A DNA stretch of 64,000 nucleotides from CAZYBG01 sp964645155. GTDB lineage: Bacteria; Pseudomonadota; Alphaproteobacteria; Rhodobacterales; Rhodobacteraceae. Below the pieces are notes generated by a model, which had not been told where the DNA came from, searched no databases, and worked only from the letters and a program-made list of their open reading frames with translations. The number at the start of each line of letters is the position of its first letter. The first letter of the stretch is position 1. The position numbers were made by a program, and so were the translations under genes. Below are positions 51,348 through 59,824 of the stretch, in pieces. The stretch spans positions 1 to 64,000 of the forward strand of contig CAZYBG010000007.1 of the NCBI GenBank assembly GCA_964645155.1. The letters are read 5' to 3'.

Positions 51348-52663
51348 CCGCGGCCGATCTCTCGGTGGCGAAGGGCGCGGCGGCCCGGCTGATCGGGCGC
51401 AAGCGCATCGCCGCCGTCGCGGTGCCGGCGCTGGTCATCGCCTACCTCGCCTACGTCTTCTTCGCCTTCGACGTCGCCGGCCTCGCCCAGCGGGCGCGGC
51501 TCGACAACGCGCTGCTGCTTGCCGCCGACAGCTGGAGCTACAAGACCCATGTCACGCGCGACGGCCGGACCGGCGAGATCGTCTACGCGATCGAGGGCGA
51601 GCGCAAGGGAACCTACCCCGCAGGCATGCGCCCGGACTGGATCGGCGGCGAGGGCGACAGGATCGTCGCCGATCTCGGCGACGGCCATGTGGTGCGGTTC
51701 CTGCCCGACAACGCGGTCGCGTACGACATCCCGGGCTTCGGCCGCTTCGAGGCGCAGCTGCGGGGCGGCGTGGTCGTCACCAACCTGCCCGACCCCGCGC
51801 CCGACTGGGCCAACGCCTCCGACCGCCGCGTCGCGATCACCACCGAGGCCGGGCGGCTGACGATCACCACCACGCGGACCGAGCTGTTCCACTACAGCCC
51901 CGGCTGGGAGCTGTTCTGGTTCACCCTCGACAGCCCCTACCACGGCAAGGGGCTGGCGACGCTTCTCTTCGGCCCGCAGGTCGACCCCGCGCGGTCGAAC
52001 CTGGCGGGCATGTGGCAGGACTTCTGGGGCAACGAGATGTGGCGGCACGCCGATGTCGCCTGGGCGATCGGCGAGACGATCCTGATGGCGTTCCTCGGCA
52101 CCTTCGGCGGCGCGCTCCTCGCGCTGCCGCTCGCGTTCCTCGCCGCGCGGAACTTCGCACCGTTCGCCATCGTCCGCTTCGCGGTGCGCCGGGTGCTGGA
52201 CTTCGTCCGCGGCGTCGACGCGCTGATCTGGACGATCGTTTTGTCGCGCGCCTTCGGGCCGGGGCCGCTGACCGGCGCGCTCGCCATTCTCGTCACCGAT
52301 ACCGGCAGCTTCGGCAAGATCTTCTCGGAGACGCTCGAGAACGTCGACGAGAAGCAGATCGAGGGCGTCCAGTCGACCGGCGCCAAGCCGCTCCAGCGCT
52401 ACCGCTTCGGCGTCATCCCGCAGGTCACGCCGGTGTTCCTGAGCCAGGTCCTCTACCTGCTCGAGTCGAACACCCGCAGCGCCACCATCGTCGGCGCGAT
52501 CACCGGCGGCGGGATCGGCCTGCTGCTGACCCAGGCGATGCAGACCCAGAAGGACTGGGAGGAGGTCGCCTACTACATCATCCTCGTCCTCGTCATGGTG
52601 ATGCTGATGGACTGGGCCTCAGGCTGGCTCAGGCGCCGGCTGATCCATGGCGGCGCGCAGTAG
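51344..52663 (+). CDS. phnE: Phosphonate ABC transporter permease, second (long) copy
   Basis: A 439-residue PhnE paralogue. The C-terminal ~240 residues are the usual permease (GVDALIWTIVLSRAFGPGPL, DTGSFGKIFSETLENVDEKQ, RSATIVGAITGGGIGLLL). After the first helix it has about 150 extra residues (roughly 45-195) without membrane segments, probably a periplasmic domain. I recall such long PhnE partners as usual in alphaproteobacterial two-permease systems. ATG overlaps the preceding stop (ATGA). Confidence 0.94.
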   Translation: MTAADLSVAKGAAARLIGRKRIAAVAVPALVIAYLAYVFFAFDVAGLAQRARLDNALLLAADSWSYKTHVTRDGRTGEIVYAIEGERKGTYPAGMRPDWIGGEGDRIVADLGDGHVVRFLPDNAVAYDIPGFGRFEAQLRGGVVVTNLPDPAPDWANASDRRVAITTEAGRLTITTTRTELFHYSPGWELFWFTLDSPYHGKGLATLLFGPQVDPARSNLAGMWQDFWGNEMWRHADVAWAIGETILMAFLGTFGGALLALPLAFLAARNFAPFAIVRFAVRRVLDFVRGVDALIWTIVLSRAFGPGPLTGALAILVTDTGSFGKIFSETLENVDEKQIEGVQSTGAKPLQRYRFGVIPQVTPVFLSQVLYLLESNTRSATIVGAITGGGIGLLLTQAMQTQKDWEEVAYYIILVLVMVMLMDWASGWLRRRLIHGGAQ

Positions 52664-52665
52664 CG

Positions 52666-53286
52666 ATGACGCAGCAGCCCGGCCCCGAGGAACCGGTGAT
52701 CCACCCCGGCTGCGCGCTGACCGACGCGACATTCGGCCGCTACGTCGTGATCGGGGCCGGCAGCCGCGTCGCCCATGCCGCGTTCGGCGACTACGCCTAC
52801 TGCGACCGCTGCTGCGACATCGCCAATGCCGGCATCGGCAAGTTCGCCAACATCGCGTCCTTCGTGCGGATCGGCGCGACCGACCACCCGCTCGACCGGG
52901 CGTCGCTGCACCACTTCATGTACCGCTCCGCGAGCTACTGGGACGATGCCGAGGACGACGCGGCGTTCTTCGACCGGCGCCGCGCCCGCCGGGCGCAGGT
53001 CGGCCACGACACCTGGATCGGCCATGCCGCGATGGTCAAGCCCGAGGTCAGCGTCGGCCACGGCGCCGTGGTGGCGGCGGGCGCCGTCGTCACGCGCGAC
53101 GTCGCACCCTACAGCATCGTCGCAGGCGTGCCGGCGGTGCCGATCCGCCCGCGCCAGCCCGCCGCGATCGCGGACCGGCTGATCGCGCTGGCCTGGTGGG
53201 ACTGGGAGCACGGCCGGTTGCGCGCGGCGCTGGACGACTTCCGCAGCCTGACGGCCGAGGCGTTCCTGGAGCGGTACGGCGGCTGA
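52666..53286 (+). CDS. Phosphonate-associated hexapeptide-repeat acetyltransferase
   Basis: A 206-residue left-handed beta-helix acyltransferase. Hexapeptide repeats run from YVVIGAGSRVAHAAFGDYAY through IGKFANIASFVRIGA and VGHDTWIGHAAMVKPEVSVG to VVTRDVAPYSIVAGVP. The active-site His is probably in ATDHPLDRASLHHFMYRS. It matches the hexapeptide transferase type found in phn operons, where it likely acetylates aminophosphonates as PhnO does. It is 2 bases downstream of the second phnE, and its stop abuts the convergent phnM1 stop. Confidence 0.88.
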   Translation: MTQQPGPEEPVIHPGCALTDATFGRYVVIGAGSRVAHAAFGDYAYCDRCCDIANAGIGKFANIASFVRIGATDHPLDRASLHHFMYRSASYWDDAEDDAAFFDRRRARRAQVGHDTWIGHAAMVKPEVSVGHGAVVAAGAVVTRDVAPYSIVAGVPAVPIRPRQPAAIADRLIALAWWDWEHGRLRAALDDFRSLTAEAFLERYGG

Positions 53287-54468
53287 TCACTCGGCCGCGA
53301 TGCCGAGCGGGCGGGCCGCCGCGACGAAGCGCAGCGCGACATCGCCGGACATGTAGGCGATCCGCCCGGCGGTGATCGTCGCCTCGACCGTCCGCGTCGC
53401 CGGGTCGAGGATGACGAGATCGGCGCGCTTGCCGGGGGCGAGGACGCCGCGGTCTGCCAGGCCCATGATCCGGGCCGGCCGCTCGGAGATCATCGCCCAG
53501 GCCGTCGCGAGCGGCAGCACGCCCTCGTCGGCCAGCCGGAACGCGGCCTGCGCCAGCGCCGGGTAGTAGTAGTCCGAGACGAGCGCGGTGCAGAGCCCCT
53601 CGCGGATCAGCGCCATGGCGGCAATGTTGCCGGTCTGGCTGCCGCCGCGGACCACGTTCGGCGCCCCCATCAGCACCGGGTTGCCGTTGGCCCGCGCGAC
53701 CCGCGCCGCGGCGAGGCTCATGGGAAACTCGCAGATCCGCGCGCCGATCCAGGCGAAGGTCTCGCGCGTCGGGCCGTCGGGGTCGTCGTGCGAGCCGTAG
53801 CGGATCCCGTCCTCGTCGAAGACCGCCGCAAGCCGCGCCAGCTTTCGCGGCACCTCGCGCCCGCGCGCCTGTGCCGCGGCGACGACGTCGAGCAGTTCGT
53901 CGGCGGTGCGGCCGCCCTGCTGCGCCCAGCCGGCGAACTCGGCCGGCCGCAGCCGCGCCATCCGCGCCGCCTCGTCGATGTGGTTGTTGAAGACGACGTA
54001 GCCCACCTTCCAGCGGCGCACCGCCGCGATCAGCCGGTCCGCGCTGTCATGCGCGTGGGTCTCGTAGCGGACCTGCAGCCGCAGGTCGGTGCGGGCGCGC
54101 GCGCTGTAGTCGGCAAGCGCCGCCATCACCGCCTCGGCGAAGTCCGGGCCGCGGAGCCCGCCCTCCCAGCTCCAGCTCTGCGCGAGCCACGCCGTGGTCA
54201 CGCCGTGCGCCGCGGCGTCGCGGTCGGCCGCCGCGAGGCCGGTGGCGATCGGGAACGGCGCGGTGGCGCGCGGCGCGATGTGCCGCTCGAACGCGTCGCC
54301 GTGCAGGTCGACGATGCCGGGCAGGATGTCGTAGCCGCCGAGGTCGATGGCCGTACCGCCCTGCGCGACGATCCGGCCCGCCGCCAGCGACAGGCTGCCG
54401 GGCTGAAGCCGCGCCTCGGTCAGGATGCGGACGCCGGTGAGCGTGATCGGGGGGAGGAGGTCGGTCAT
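53287..54468 (-). CDS. phnM: PhnM-like amidohydrolase, divergent paralogue
   Basis: A 393-residue amidohydrolase-fold protein related to RPnTP diphosphatase, which removes pyrophosphate from ribose methylphosphonate triphosphate. It keeps GIVDLHGDAFERHIAPR, YGSHDDPDGPT, GAPNVVRGGSQTGNIAA and a DYYYPAL motif. The canonical HTDNLERH and MDHTPGQRQF of the other copy (61118-62302) are replaced by HGDAFERH and FNNHIDEAAR. It may act on a related substrate. It is co-transcribed with phnF. ATG at 54468 has AGGA upstream; an ATG at 54501, one base from the phnF stop, would add 11 residues. Confidence 0.88.
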   Translation of the reverse strand: MTDLLPPITLTGVRILTEARLQPGSLSLAAGRIVAQGGTAIDLGGYDILPGIVDLHGDAFERHIAPRATAPFPIATGLAAADRDAAAHGVTTAWLAQSWSWEGGLRGPDFAEAVMAALADYSARARTDLRLQVRYETHAHDSADRLIAAVRRWKVGYVVFNNHIDEAARMARLRPAEFAGWAQQGGRTADELLDVVAAAQARGREVPRKLARLAAVFDEDGIRYGSHDDPDGPTRETFAWIGARICEFPMSLAAARVARANGNPVLMGAPNVVRGGSQTGNIAAMALIREGLCTALVSDYYYPALAQAAFRLADEGVLPLATAWAMISERPARIMGLADRGVLAPGKRADLVILDPATRTVEATITAGRIAYMSGDVALRFVAAARPLGIAAE

Positions 54469-54502
54469 CGTCCTGCCGCGGAGTGCCTTGGATTCAGACA
54501 TT

Positions 54503-55297
54503 CTAGCCTGTGGATATCTCGTCTGTGTGACGGTCGGCCGCGGTGCCGACGGTCAGCGTCACCCGGTCGCCGGCGAACCAGGTCTTGCCGAACTCGATCG
54601 GCCGGCCCGCCGGATCGACGTTGACGGCGACCGACTGCAGCACCGGATCGCCGGGCTTCAGCCGCAGGTGGAGCGCCTGGGTCGGCGTGGCGGCGAGCGC
54701 CGCGATCCGCGTCGTGAGCCGGGTGTAGTCGGCGATGCCGCACCGCGCGAGGGCGCGGGTGATCGAGCTTTCCGCGCGCAGGGCGGCGGGCAGCCCGGTG
54801 AGCCCCCGCGCCGGAAAGACCGAGCGGAACACCGCGATCGGCACCCCGTCGGCCAGCGAGAGACCGTCGCAGGCATGCACCTCCTCGCCCGCCGCGAGGC
54901 CGAGGGCGGCGGCCTCGTCGGGCGCGGCCAGGCGGGTCTCGGTCGCGAGCAGCCGCCGGTCCGGCACCCGTCCGGCGGCCTGGAGGTTCTGGTGGAAGCG
55001 CACGCGCGGCCCGATCGGGTAGTCGGTCGGCCGCGCCGTCACGAAGGCGCCGGAGCCCCGCCGGCTGCGGACGAGGCCCGCCTCGGCCAGATGCGCGAGC
55101 GCCTGGCGGACGGTGTGCCGGTTGACGCCGAACCGCGCCGAAAGCTCGGCCTCGCTCGGCAGCTTGCCGCCCGGCGGGTAGCACCCCGTCGCGATGTCGG
55201 CGCGGACCTCGTCGGCGATGGCGCGCCAGAGCGTCGGCTTCGGCTGTGACCCTCCGGGCGGGCGGGCAAGGGAGCGGGCTCGCGGGCGGGCTGTCAT
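54503..55297 (-). CDS. phnF: GntR/HutC-family regulator of C-P lyase genes (PhnF)
   Basis: A 264-residue regulator. The winged helix (IADEVRADIATGCYPPGGKL, SEAELSARFGVNRHTVRQAL) is followed by a UTRA effector domain (PTDYPIGPRVRFHQNLQAAG to FGKTWFAGDRVTL). PhnF proteins repress phn genes until a phosphonate metabolite binds. It is divergent from phnG, with an inverted repeat 51 bases upstream of its own ATG, implying autoregulation. The start at 55297 is chosen with GGAAGGA upstream. Confidence 0.94.
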   Translation of the reverse strand: MTARPRARSLARPPGGSQPKPTLWRAIADEVRADIATGCYPPGGKLPSEAELSARFGVNRHTVRQALAHLAEAGLVRSRRGSGAFVTARPTDYPIGPRVRFHQNLQAAGRVPDRRLLATETRLAAPDEAAALGLAAGEEVHACDGLSLADGVPIAVFRSVFPARGLTGLPAALRAESSITRALARCGIADYTRLTTRIAALAATPTQALHLRLKPGDPVLQSVAVNVDPAGRPIEFGKTWFAGDRVTLTVGTAADRHTDEISTG

Positions 55298-55318
55298 CGA
55301 AGTTTCATCCTTCCCGCG

Positions 55319-55347
55319 TTGCGCGCGCACCGGAATCGCCCTAAGAT
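55319..55347 (+). promoter_or_regulatory. Sigma-70-type promoter of the phnG operon
   Basis: TTGCGC (55319-55324) and TAAGAT (55342-55347) are separated by exactly 17 bases. The predicted start point falls inside the adjoining PhnF inverted repeat. Confidence 0.6.
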
Positions 55348-55367
55348 TTGTCTAGTTGTATAGACAA
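55348..55367. promoter_or_regulatory. PhnF operator
   Basis: TTGTCTA (55348-55354) and TAGACAA (55361-55367) are perfect inverted arms around GTTGTA. The right half alone, TTGTATAGACAA, also fits the TTGT-N4-ACAA pattern of HutC-subfamily sites. It overlaps the expected transcription start of phnG and lies 51 bases before phnF, so it can repress both directions. Confidence 0.75.
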
Positions 55368-55383
55368 CTTGTCGAGGTGTCCA

Positions 55384-55842
55384 GTGGATGGCGCTCCACC
55401 CCCCCTCTCCGGCCGCGCCGCCTGGCTCGGGCTTCTGGCGCGCGCGCCGCACGACCGGCTGATCGCGCTTGCCCGCGACCTCGCCGCGGCGCCGGTGGCC
55501 GAGCGGCTGCGGCCGCCCGAGATCGGCGCGGTGATGGTGCGGGGCCGGATCGGCGGCAGCGGCGCGCCGTTCAACCTGGGCGAGATGACCGTGACCCGGT
55601 GCACGCTGCGGCTCGCCGGCGGCGCCGTCGGGCATGGCTACGTGCAGGGGCGCAGCAAGCCCGCGGCCGAGGCGGCCGCGCTGATCGACGCGCTGCTGCA
55701 GACGGCGCGGGCGGCCGAGGTGCGGCGGTCGGTGCTCGACCCGCTGGCGGCCGAGGAAGCGGCGCGCCGCGCGGTCCGGGCGCGGAAGGCCGCGGCGACG
55801 AAGGTCGAGTTCTTCACCATGGTCCGGGGGGACGACGGATGA
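55384..55842 (+). CDS. phnG: C-P lyase core subunit PhnG
   Basis: A 152-residue subunit of the PhnGHIJ core that couples phosphonate to ATP-ribose. Family features: RAAWLGLLARAPHDRLIAL, RPPEIGAVMVRGRIGGSGAP, FNLGEMTVTRCTLRL, GHGYVQGRSKPAAEAAAL. GTG at 55384 is chosen because GAGG lies 6 bases upstream; no ATG fits. Its stop overlaps phnH (ATGA). Confidence 0.95.
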   Translation: MDGAPPPLSGRAAWLGLLARAPHDRLIALARDLAAAPVAERLRPPEIGAVMVRGRIGGSGAPFNLGEMTVTRCTLRLAGGAVGHGYVQGRSKPAAEAAALIDALLQTARAAEVRRSVLDPLAAEEAARRAVRARKAAATKVEFFTMVRGDDG

Positions 55843-55959
55843 ACGCCGCGCCCCTGCACGGCGGCTTCGCCGATCCGCCGCGCGATGCCGCGCACGCCTT
55901 CCGCGCGGCGATGACGGCCCTTGCCCGGCCCGGGCGCATCGTGCCGGTCGCCGGCGCCC

Positions 55960-55969
55960 NNNNNNNNNN
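55960..55969. other. Sequence gap of ten Ns
   Basis: Ten undetermined bases, a usual placeholder for a scaffold gap of unknown true length. It lies inside phnH directly next to the foreign 76-base segment. Confidence 0.98.
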
Positions 55970-56046
55970 ATCGACGCAGAAGTCGGTTGCGTCCGGTCCA
56001 ACCAGTACCCAGGCGCATACCACCGGGTTGAAGGAAACGTCGCTCC
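55970..56046. mobile_element. Probable end of an unresolved insertion sequence inside phnH
   Basis: This segment does not belong to phnH and has lower GC than the flanks. It stops where PhnH coding resumes. CGCCC occurs both at the left gap edge (ending 55959) and at the right resumption point (about 56047), as a short target duplication would. A multicopy element collapsed by the assembler would explain the gap. The family cannot be named from 76 bases. Confidence 0.5.
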
Positions 56047-56490
56047 CGCCCCACTTTCGGCCGCGGCCGGCGCGCTTCTCCTCACGCTCGCCGATCCCGA
56101 GACCGGCGTGCATCTCGCCGGCGCCGCCGACACGCCCGAGCTGCGCGCCTGGCTGGCCTTCGCCTGCGGCGCGCCGGTGGTCGGCCGCCGCGACTGCCGC
56201 CTTGCCGTCGGCCTCTGGGCCGACCTGCTGCCGCTCGCGGACTATCCGGCCGGCACGGCGGACTATCCCGACGCCTCGGCAACCCTGATCGTCGAGGTGG
56301 ACCGCCTTGCGGCCGAGGGTGCGCCGCTGTCCGGGCCGGGCACCGCCGGGGCGGCGGCGCTGTCGCTGCCGGCGGTCGAGCCGTTCCGCGCCAATGCCCG
56401 GCTGTTTCCGCGCGGGCTCGACTTCTTCCTGACCTGCGGCGACCGCCTGGCCGGACTGCCCCGCACCACCCGCATCGGGGAGGCCGGCTG

Positions 56491-57579
56491 ATGTATGTCG
56501 CGGTCAAGGGCGGCGAGCGCGCGATCGACAATGCCCATGCCTGGCTGGCCGAGGAGCGGCGCGGCGACCCGGCGGTGGCCGGCCTTTCGGTCGCCCAGAT
56601 CCGCGAGCAGCTCGCGCTGGCGGTGAACCGGGTGATGGCCGAGGGCTCGCTCCACGACCCCGACCTGGCCGCGCTTGCCATCAAGCAGGCCCGCGGCGAC
56701 CTGATCGAGGCGGTGTTCCTCGTGCGCGCCTACCGCACGACGCTGCCCCGCTTCGGCGCCTCGCTGCCGGTCGAGACCGGCGCGATGGCCTGCGACCGGC
56801 GCATCTCGGCCACCTTCAAGGACCTGCCGGGCGGGCAGGTGCTGGGGCCGACCTTCGACTACACCCACCGGCTGATCGACTTCGCGCTGGCCGCCGACGG
56901 CGAGGTTCCCGCCGCGCCCGAGACCCGGCCGGCCGACGGGCCGATGCCGCATGTCACCGGGCTGCTCGACCGCGAGGGCCTGATCGAGGCGGCCACTGCC
57001 GGCGATGAACCGCCCCCCGACCTGACCCGGACGCCGCTGGAACTGCCGGCCGACCGCGCGCTGCGCCTGCAGGCGCTGACCCGCGGCGACGAGGGCTTCG
57101 TGCTCGGCCTCGCCTATTCGACGCAGCGCGGCTTCGGGCGCACCCACGCGTTCGTCGGCGAGCTGCGGATCGGCACCTGCGCGGTGGCGATGGAGGTTCC
57201 CGAACTCGGCCTGGCGATCGAGATCGGCGAGGTGACGCTGACGGAATGCGAGACGGTCAACCAGTTCGCGGGCTCGCGGACCGAGCCGCCGCAGTTCACC
57301 CGTGGCTACGGCCTCGTCTTCGGCCAGTCGGAGCGCAAGGCGATCGCGATGAGCCTCGTCGACCGCGCCCTGCGCTGGCGCGAGCTCGGCGAGGACGATG
57401 TCGGCGCACCGGCGCAGGACGAGGAATTCGTGCTCTGTCACTGCGACAACATCCAGGCGACCGGGTTCCTCGAACACATCAAGCTGCCGCATTACGTCGA
57501 CTTCCAGTCGGAGCTCGAGCTGATCCGCAAGCTGAGGCGGGAGGCCGGGGCCGAGGCCGCACGGCAGGCCGCGGAATGA
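56491..57579 (+). CDS. phnI: C-P lyase core subunit PhnI
   Basis: A 362-residue core subunit with nucleosidase activity that supplies the ribose moiety. Family motifs: MYVAVKGGERAIDNAHAWLA, LALAVNRVMAEGSLHDPDLA, RRISATFKDLPGGQVLGPTF, GYGLVFGQSERKAIAMSLVD and CHCDNIQATGFLEHIKLPHY near the C-terminus. Length is normal. It overlaps phnH by one base and the HAD gene by 4. Confidence 0.97.
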   Translation: MYVAVKGGERAIDNAHAWLAEERRGDPAVAGLSVAQIREQLALAVNRVMAEGSLHDPDLAALAIKQARGDLIEAVFLVRAYRTTLPRFGASLPVETGAMACDRRISATFKDLPGGQVLGPTFDYTHRLIDFALAADGEVPAAPETRPADGPMPHVTGLLDREGLIEAATAGDEPPPDLTRTPLELPADRALRLQALTRGDEGFVLGLAYSTQRGFGRTHAFVGELRIGTCAVAMEVPELGLAIEIGEVTLTECETVNQFAGSRTEPPQFTRGYGLVFGQSERKAIAMSLVDRALRWRELGEDDVGAPAQDEEFVLCHCDNIQATGFLEHIKLPHYVDFQSELELIRKLRREAGAEAARQAAE

Positions 57580-58172
57580 GCGCGGTCGTCTTCGACATCG
57601 GCGGCGTCCTCGTCCGCTGGGACCCGCGTCTCGCCTTCGCGGACCGGCTTGGCGGCCTGGAGGCCGCCGCGGCATTTCTCGACCGCATCGGCTTTGCCGG
57701 CCTCAACCTGCGCGCCGATGGCGGCGAGTCCTTCGCCGATCTCGCGCGCGAGATCGGCGATCCCGCCGACCGGGAGACGTTCCTCGGCTACCTGCCCAAC
57801 TACGCGCGCACGGTGCCCGAGGCGATCGAGGAAAGCTGGGCGCTGATCGACCGGTTGCGGCGCCGTGGACTTGCCGTCCACGCCATCACCAACTGGTCGG
57901 CCGAGACCTGGCCCGCCGGCGTCGCGGCGCATCCCCGCCTCGGCACCGCGTTCGGCGTCACCGTCGTGTCGGGGCGCGAGCGGATGCTGAAGCCCGAGGC
58001 GCGGATCTTCGCGCTGCTCTGCCAGCGCGCCGGCGTCGCGGCGGGCGACTGCCTCTTCATCGACGACGGTGCGGCGAACGTCGCCGGTGCGCGCGCGGCG
58101 GGGATGGACGCGGTGCACTTCACCGGGGCGGGCGCACTGGCCGAGGCGCTGACCGACCGGGGGCTGCTGTGA
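57576..58172 (+). CDS. HAD-superfamily phosphatase embedded in the C-P lyase operon
   Basis: A 198-residue HAD-IA hydrolase. Motif I VVFDIGGVLVRWD carries one Asp (DIGG, the second usual Asp replaced by Gly as in many HAD-IA members). Motif II is Thr/Asn in HAITNWS, motif III Lys is in MLKPEARIF and motif IV is CLFIDDGAANV. It overlaps phnI and phnJ by 4 bases on each side, so it is expressed as part of the pathway. No phnP is visible; a role in handling ribosyl phosphate intermediates or clearing by-products is inferred. Confidence 0.9.
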   Translation: MSAVVFDIGGVLVRWDPRLAFADRLGGLEAAAAFLDRIGFAGLNLRADGGESFADLAREIGDPADRETFLGYLPNYARTVPEAIEESWALIDRLRRRGLAVHAITNWSAETWPAGVAAHPRLGTAFGVTVVSGRERMLKPEARIFALLCQRAGVAAGDCLFIDDGAANVAGARAAGMDAVHFTGAGALAEALTDRGLL

Positions 58173-59050
58173 GCGACTACAACTTCGCCTATCTCGACGA
58201 GCAGACCAAGCGGATGATCCGCCGGGCGATCCTGAAGGCGCTCGCGATTCCCGGCTACCAGGTGCCCTTCGCAAGCCGCGAGATGCCGATGCCCTATGGC
58301 TGGGGCACCGGCGGGGTGCAGGTCTCGGCCGCGATCCTCACCCCGGAGGACCGGCTCAAGGTGATCGACCAGGGCGCCGACGACACCACCAATGCCGTGT
58401 CGATCCGCAGGTTCTTCGAGAAGACCGCGGGCGTCGCAACAACGACGGCCACGGCCGAGGCCACCGTGATCCAGACCCGCCACCGGATCCCCGAGGCGCC
58501 GCTGACCGAGGGCCAGATCCTCGTCTACCAGGTGCCGATCCCCGAACCGCTCAGGTTCCTCGAGCCGCGCGAGACCGAGACGCGCAGGATGCACGCGCTC
58601 GAGGATTACGGGCTGATGCATGTGAAGCTCTACGAGGACATCTCGCGCCACGGCCACATCGCCACGTCCTATGCCTATCCGGTCAAGGTCGAGGGGCGCT
58701 ACGTCATGGACCCCTCGCCGATCCCGAAGTTCGACAACCCCAAGCTGTCGGACTGCCCGGCGATCCAGCTGTTCGGCGCCGGCCGCGAGCAGCGCATCTA
58801 CGCGCTGCCGCCGCATACGCGGGTGGTCAGCCTCGATTTCGAGGACCACCCGTTCGAGGCGTCGAAGGCCGACCACTCCTGCGCCCTCTGCGGGTCGGCC
58901 GACAGCTACCTCGACGAGGTCATCACCGACGACCGCGGCGGGCGGATGTTCGTCTGCTCGGACACCGACCATTGCGAGCGGCGCCGGGCCGCGGGGCACG
59001 GCCCCGCCCTGCCTGCCGCGGCGCCGCGGCCCCCGGAGGCCCCGCGATGA
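58169..59050 (+). CDS. phnJ: C-P lyase radical-SAM subunit PhnJ
   Basis: A 293-residue enzyme cleaving the carbon-phosphorus bond by a glycyl/thiyl radical reaction. The four conserved Cys are Cys238, Cys241, Cys263 and Cys269 (SCALCGS and FVCSDTDHCER); three hold the 4Fe-4S cluster and the last is the catalytic thiol. Gly29 in IPGYQVPF corresponds to the E. coli radical Gly32. QGADDTTNAVSIR and IQTRHRIPEAPLT are invariant stretches. The GTG start overlaps the HAD stop, and the stop overlaps phnK. Confidence 0.98.
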   Translation: MSDYNFAYLDEQTKRMIRRAILKALAIPGYQVPFASREMPMPYGWGTGGVQVSAAILTPEDRLKVIDQGADDTTNAVSIRRFFEKTAGVATTTATAEATVIQTRHRIPEAPLTEGQILVYQVPIPEPLRFLEPRETETRRMHALEDYGLMHVKLYEDISRHGHIATSYAYPVKVEGRYVMDPSPIPKFDNPKLSDCPAIQLFGAGREQRIYALPPHTRVVSLDFEDHPFEASKADHSCALCGSADSYLDEVITDDRGGRMFVCSDTDHCERRRAAGHGPALPAAAPRPPEAPR

Positions 59051-59823
59051 CCGCCCACCCGCTCCTCTCGGTCCGGTCGCTGTCCAAGTCCTACGGCCGC
59101 CACACCGGCTGCTCCGACGTCTCGTTCGACCTCTGGCCGGGCGAGGTGATGGGGATCGTCGGCGAAAGCGGCTCGGGCAAGTCCACGCTGCTCGGCTGCA
59201 TGGCGGGGCATCTGGCGCCCGACAGCGGCCGGGTGATCTTCGACACCCGCGCCGAGGGCCCGAGGGACACGCTCGCCATGTCCGAGCCCGAGCGGCGGAT
59301 GCTCTCGCGCACCGACTGGGCCTTCGTCCACCAGAACCCGCGCGACGGGCTCAGGATGGGCGTCAGCGCCGGCGGCAATGTGGGCGAGCGGCTGATGGCC
59401 GTCGGCGCGCGGAACTACGGCGCGATCCGTGGTGCGGCGACCGACTGGCTGGCCCGCGTCGAGATCGCCGGGGACCGCATCGACGACCGCCCCTCGACCT
59501 TCTCGGGCGGCATGCAGCAGCGCCTCCAGATCGCCCGCAACCTTGTCACCGGCCCGCGCCTCGCCTTCATGGACGAGCCGACGGGCGGCCTCGATGTCAG
59601 CGTGCAGGCGCGGCTTCTCGACCTTTTGCGCGGGCTCGTCCGCCGGATGGGCCTGTCGGCGATCGTCGTCACCCACGACCTGGCCGTGGTGCGGTTGCTG
59701 GCCGACCGACTGATGGTGATGAAGGACGGACGCGTGGTCGAGGCGGGGCTGACCGACCAGGTGCTCGACGACCCCCAGCACGCCTATACGCAGCTTCTCG
59801 TCTCCTCCGTCCTGCAGGTGTGA
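59047..59823 (+). CDS. phnK: C-P lyase ATPase-like subunit PhnK
   Basis: A 258-residue ABC-type ATPase that docks on the PhnGHIJ core; it does not drive transport. Walker A GESGSGKSTLLGCMAGHL, Q-loop VHQNPRDGLRM (PhnK-type), signature FSGGMQQRLQIARNL, Walker B LAFMDEPTGGLDVS and switch His VVTHDLAVVRLL are present. It overlaps phnJ by 4 bases and precedes phnL by one base. Confidence 0.97.
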   Translation: MTAHPLLSVRSLSKSYGRHTGCSDVSFDLWPGEVMGIVGESGSGKSTLLGCMAGHLAPDSGRVIFDTRAEGPRDTLAMSEPERRMLSRTDWAFVHQNPRDGLRMGVSAGGNVGERLMAVGARNYGAIRGAATDWLARVEIAGDRIDDRPSTFSGGMQQRLQIARNLVTGPRLAFMDEPTGGLDVSVQARLLDLLRGLVRRMGLSAIVVTHDLAVVRLLADRLMVMKDGRVVEAGLTDQVLDDPQHAYTQLLVSSVLQV

Positions 59824-59824
59824 C

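Larger units (their letters stand above)
55839..56491 (+). pseudogene. phnH: C-P lyase core subunit PhnH, interrupted by an assembly gap and foreign DNA
   Basis: The first 40 codons (MNAAPLHGGFADPPRDAAHA to PVAGA) run from 55839 to 55958. Ten Ns and about 76 foreign bases follow. The gene then resumes in frame near 56046 (PLSAAAGALLLTLADPE) and ends at 56491 with a normal PhnH C-terminus, including FACGAPVVGRRDC and ARLFPRGLDFFLTCGDRLAG. Removing the middle restores an open frame, so the break looks recent, probably an insertion sequence or an assembly artefact around one. PhnH is required for the core complex. Its stop shares a base with the phnI ATG. Confidence 0.85.

Noticed and set aside
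55814..56113. A minus-strand open frame reading through the N gap in phnH as a transposase fragment
   Set aside because: It spans the gap with undefined residues and includes reverse-frame phnH sequence; no transposase motif is recognisable, so only a probable IS end is annotated.
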